Position numbers and translations under genes: made by a program
The notes under the pieces: generated by a model
Databases searched by the model: none
What the model saw: the letters and a program-made list of their open reading frames with translations, nothing else
What the model was told of the DNA's origin: nothing
DNA from: Oscillospiraceae bacterium
GTDB lineage: Bacteria; Bacillota; Clostridia; Oscillospirales; Acutalibacteraceae
Reading direction: 5' to 3'
Assembly (NCBI GenBank): GCA_015066225.1
Contig: SVOT01000002.1
Span: 248,001-312,000, forward strand
DNA: 64,000 bases
Shown: positions 61,459 to 64,000 of the stretch, piece by piece
How positions within the stretch are numbered: position 1 is the stretch's first letter
How the letters are laid out: every line of letters starts with the position of its first letter

Positions 61459-64000
61459 TAATAATCCTTGCCCCAGTTTTTTCTTTCAAAGAACTTTTTG
61501 TCGTGAAGAACACGTTTTCTGCGTCTTTCAACATATCTGAATTTTTCTTTGAGTGTCATTTTAAAGGTAAAAGGCCTTTCCTTAACCTTGTCGCAAAGAG
61601 GAGCTGCAAGCCTTGCAGAGGGGGCGTTAACAACTGCGGCGCTGAGAATAACAATATCCTCATCCTTAGGAAGTGTGACGGTTGTTTCACCGCCGAGGGG
61701 AAGCTCTGCTTCAAAGAAATACATTATTTTAGCTGTAGCATCCTTGCCGTTTTTGTGGCAATGGGTGAGCTCAAGCGCAACCTTACAATCCTTGATTTTT
61801 GCAGTTTCCCTGAAGTCGTACATATCCCAACGGGCAGGTCTTTCGAAAATATCATATATTTTAATTTTTTCGCACCTTTCACCAACACCGAAGGTAGCTG
61901 TTTTGTCGCCTTTCAAAGATGCGCAAAGAAGTACAAGCCTTTCGCCCTCGGGCACAGAAAGCTTCTGCTCCTTTGCGACAACGGCGTTTTTCTCGCCCTT
62001 GTTGATTTTGTAGCAAATCCCGCCAAACGTAATCTCTTCGGGTGTGATTTCATAGGGGAGAGTGTATTCTCTGTCGCCCATATCATTTTGCTTTGTGATG
62101 AGCTTTGTGTCAAAGGGCAAGTCGACCTGTATGCAATTCAGCGGTTTTGCATTTGTATCGTTTTTCTTGAGCGTGAGGGCAAATGATTTTATTTCATAGG
62201 GGGCAAAGGATGTAACCAATTTGCCGTCAACAACCGTTGCATCGGCAATGTGCTCCTCGCTTGCGAAAACCTCACGGGCCTTTTCGATTCCGTCGCCAAG
62301 GGTGAGGGTAAAGCTTTTAATCTCATTTTTTGTGCCCTCGCCGAGGCGGACAATTATTTCTTCGGATTCCTCTGCTTTTTTCATTGCTCGAAGAATGACG
62401 GAGTTATCAGAAACAGAGCCGAAGGAATAGCTTGCACCAAGCTCGCCGTCATGTCTTGTGCAGACGTATGCTGACATTGGCTGTGTGAAAAGCCTTGCCT
62501 GGAGCTGTGTGGGTGCGCCGACCTTACCCTTGTGGCTGAAGATACCGAACGAGTAACGGTTAAGCCCTAGATCCATCATTGATTGCATTGAGTCGATTCG
62601 GTAGTTATCCTTGGGTGTGTGAACAACCGTAAGGCGAAGGGTGTTGTTGTCGAATTTATCCCAACCGTATTTGCATTCGCTGAGAACAGAAATGCCGAAA
62701 TCGCCGTTTTTGTCGGTTAAATCCGCCCATTTCTGTGCGGGTACCTCGTAAAGCTGCTTTGTCATATTCCCGCGCTCAATTGCACCTAATCCCAGGTCGT
62801 ATGTTGCTTTTTCGTTTTCAGCGGTGAAGGAGAAAACATTTTTAGCCATTGTTCTGAGTGATTGCCACTCGATTTCGGCTTTTATTTCTACTGTTTCGCC
62901 GCCGTCTGAAAGTGAAATTATGTTGGTGAAAATGCTTCGGTCATCCTTTTGGGTAACCTTGAGGGATACCCTTGAAGCACCGTTATCATATTCTTCAATT
63001 TTTATAAGCTTCGGGCTTCTGTCGGGGCGTTTGTCAGCCTCTTTGAAATTCATTTCCCAAGCGGGCCAATCCCAAGAGCCTGTGTAGTTAAAAAGACCGA
63101 GGCTGACAGGTGCCTTGAGAAGCTCCTTGTTGTTTAAGGTTTTGTCGATTATTGAAGAAATATCGCCGTTTTTGTTAAGTGTAACAATGTATTTTTCGTT
63201 TTCGAGAGTGTTGTTTTTTAAAGAAATGACACTCTCGCCGTTGTAGGGTGTTTCGCTTTCTCTGACGTGATATATTTTTGTGCCGAGGCTTTCGACGTCT
63301 GCCGAGAAAACAATTTCTGAAAGACCGTTTTCAAGCTTTTTGCATTGACTTTTTACTTCTTTTTCACCGTCAAAAACTCTGACATAGTTGGCGGAAATGT
63401 TACTGAGCAGAACAGTTACACTGCCGTGGCGGTCAGCCTCAATGGGGTTGAAAACGGCAACAGGTGTACCGGCTGCTCCGTCTGTTTTCATAAGAGCAGT
63501 AATCGCCGAAACAGAGGCTTCAAGCTCGCTTTGAAATTGGTTTATTGAAACGTACAGATCATTCCATGAGCGTTTGTAAACACGCTGGCATGATGTGCCC
63601 GGCATATCGTCGTGGAAATGGTGGGCAATCACACGCTTCCACGAACGTGTCAGGCTTTCGCGGTTGTATTTATATGAGCCAAGCCAATCGCCGATAACGG
63701 AGCCACGCTCTGCCATATCCGCCATATCCTCGGCGTGGCGGTTCCAACGCTTGCTCATAACCCTTGAGGTGTAGCCGCCGATGGCGTGCTCGCTCATAAC
63801 AAGCTCGTTGCTCCAAAGGGGAAGCTTTTCTCTCTGCTCGGGTGTGAGCTTTGTTTCAATGTCACGGTACAGTTCATCTGCTTTTGCCTGATAAACCTCA
63901 ATATCGCTTGTTGCGTTTTCTTTCATAGCTTCTTCAACGTAGGCAACAGAGCATTCCTTGGGTGCACCGCCACGGTCACCTGTTCCGTGGAAAACGGTTG
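61458..64000 (-). CDS. Alpha-mannosidase, GH38 (5' end beyond window)
   Basis: The frame stays open past the track's Met at 63926: the preceding codons read VFHGTGDRGGAPKECSVAY, so the true start is outside and at least 847 residues are visible. GH38 features: YTSRVMSKRWNRHAEDMAD and HHFHDDMPGTSCQRVYKRSW, matching the helical-bundle and metal-proximal HDxxPG segments of class II alpha-mannosidases. A long C-terminal beta-sandwich half follows (FNYTGSWDWPAWEMNFKEAD). The catalytic Asp nucleophile would be upstream of the window. Cytosolic by lack of visible signal, which is not decisive. Probably processes mannose from N-glycans or mannans. Confidence 0.92.
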   Translation of the reverse strand, partial: TVFHGTGDRGGAPKECSVAYVEEAMKENATSDIEVYQAKADELYRDIETKLTPEQREKLPLWSNELVMSEHAIGGYTSRVMSKRWNRHAEDMADMAERGSVIGDWLGSYKYNRESLTRSWKRVIAHHFHDDMPGTSCQRVYKRSWNDLYVSINQFQSELEASVSAITALMKTDGAAGTPVAVFNPIEADRHGSVTVLLSNISANYVRVFDGEKEVKSQCKKLENGLSEIVFSADVESLGTKIYHVRESETPYNGESVISLKNNTLENEKYIVTLNKNGDISSIIDKTLNNKELLKAPVSLGLFNYTGSWDWPAWEMNFKEADKRPDRSPKLIKIEEYDNGASRVSLKVTQKDDRSIFTNIISLSDGGETVEIKAEIEWQSLRTMAKNVFSFTAENEKATYDLGLGAIERGNMTKQLYEVPAQKWADLTDKNGDFGISVLSECKYGWDKFDNNTLRLTVVHTPKDNYRIDSMQSMMDLGLNRYSFGIFSHKGKVGAPTQLQARLFTQPMSAYVCTRHDGELGASYSFGSVSDNSVILRAMKKAEESEEIIVRLGEGTKNEIKSFTLTLGDGIEKAREVFASEEHIADATVVDGKLVTSFAPYEIKSFALTLKKNDTNAKPLNCIQVDLPFDTKLITKQNDMGDREYTLPYEITPEEITFGGICYKINKGEKNAVVAKEQKLSVPEGERLVLLCASLKGDKTATFGVGERCEKIKIYDIFERPARWDMYDFRETAKIKDCKVALELTHCHKNGKDATAKIMYFFEAELPLGGETTVTLPKDEDIVILSAAVVNAPSARLAAPLCDKVKERPFTFKMTLKEKFRYVERRRKRVLHDKKFFERKNWGKDY

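Overview
The window reads as chromosomal DNA of a low-to-moderate G+C anaerobic Firmicute. A gut-type Clostridia of the Oscillospirales/Ruminococcaceae kind fits best. The grounds are a type A RNase P RNA, a glnS/gltX pair, ruminococcal-style dockerin and fibronectin III surface proteins, GH2 and GH38 glycosidases, rhamnose catabolism, a G5/3D cell-wall protein, and ribosome-binding sites of the AGGAGG type. The species assignment is inference; no rRNA gene is present.

Layout. 0-2.7 kb: glnS (cut by the left edge) and gltX. 2.8-5.5 kb: a membrane protein, a histidine phosphatase, rnpB and a Nudix hydrolase. 5.5-18 kb: two related secreted FN3-repeat proteins on either side of a DUF5058-type membrane pair, a small phosphodiesterase, three tiny overlapping helical-protein genes, an HAD-PHP fusion enzyme and an 8-oxoguanine glycosylase. 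18-23.4 kb: an ArsR-regulated zinc/cadmium effluxer, a TetR regulator, a dockerin protein, a cyclophilin and a GPH sugar symporter. 23.5-33.3 kb: rhaA-rhaD, a P-loop ATPase, metG-tatD, a GH2 enzyme and a CCA-adding enzyme. 33.6-36.4 kb: a structured 5' leader in front of a 3D-domain cell-wall protein, then a teichoic-acid-type glycerophosphotransferase. 36.8-44.7 kb: a complete arginine pathway, argGHCJBDF. 45-51 kb: a glycan locus with two paralogous metallophosphoesterases around a GH2 enzyme and a propeller/six-hairpin protein. 51-52.3 kb: a MITE-like noncoding element and an orphan AT-rich gene. 52.3-58.8 kb: an F-type ATP synthase operon. 59-60.2 kb: a small gene, then a tandem structured repeat array abutting tRNA-Pro(GGG). 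60.4-64 kb: a PiT phosphate transporter and a GH38 alpha-mannosidase cut by the right edge.

The most unusual content is at the right. The ATP synthase operon encodes a single 736-residue polypeptide that joins a membrane-anchored b'-like stalk, the delta C-terminal domain and the complete alpha subunit. It sits beside a separate normal b subunit and an epsilon subunit without its C-terminal helical hairpin. If it is not cleaved, every alpha subunit would carry its own stalk arm, which suggests up to three peripheral stalks per F1. Downstream of tRNA-Pro lie four 150-178 bp units, each with a copy of the tRNA 3' end, an 11-bp closing stem around GNA-loop mini-hairpins, and a terminator-like stem whose two arms have changed together. 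An 18-bp exact repeat lies on both sides of the ATP synthase segment.

Metabolically the window suggests a sugar- and glycan-degrading fermenter (rhamnose, beta-galactosides or beta-glucuronides, alpha-mannosides) that makes its own arginine. All calls rest on reading the supplied translations and sequence; no database search was possible.
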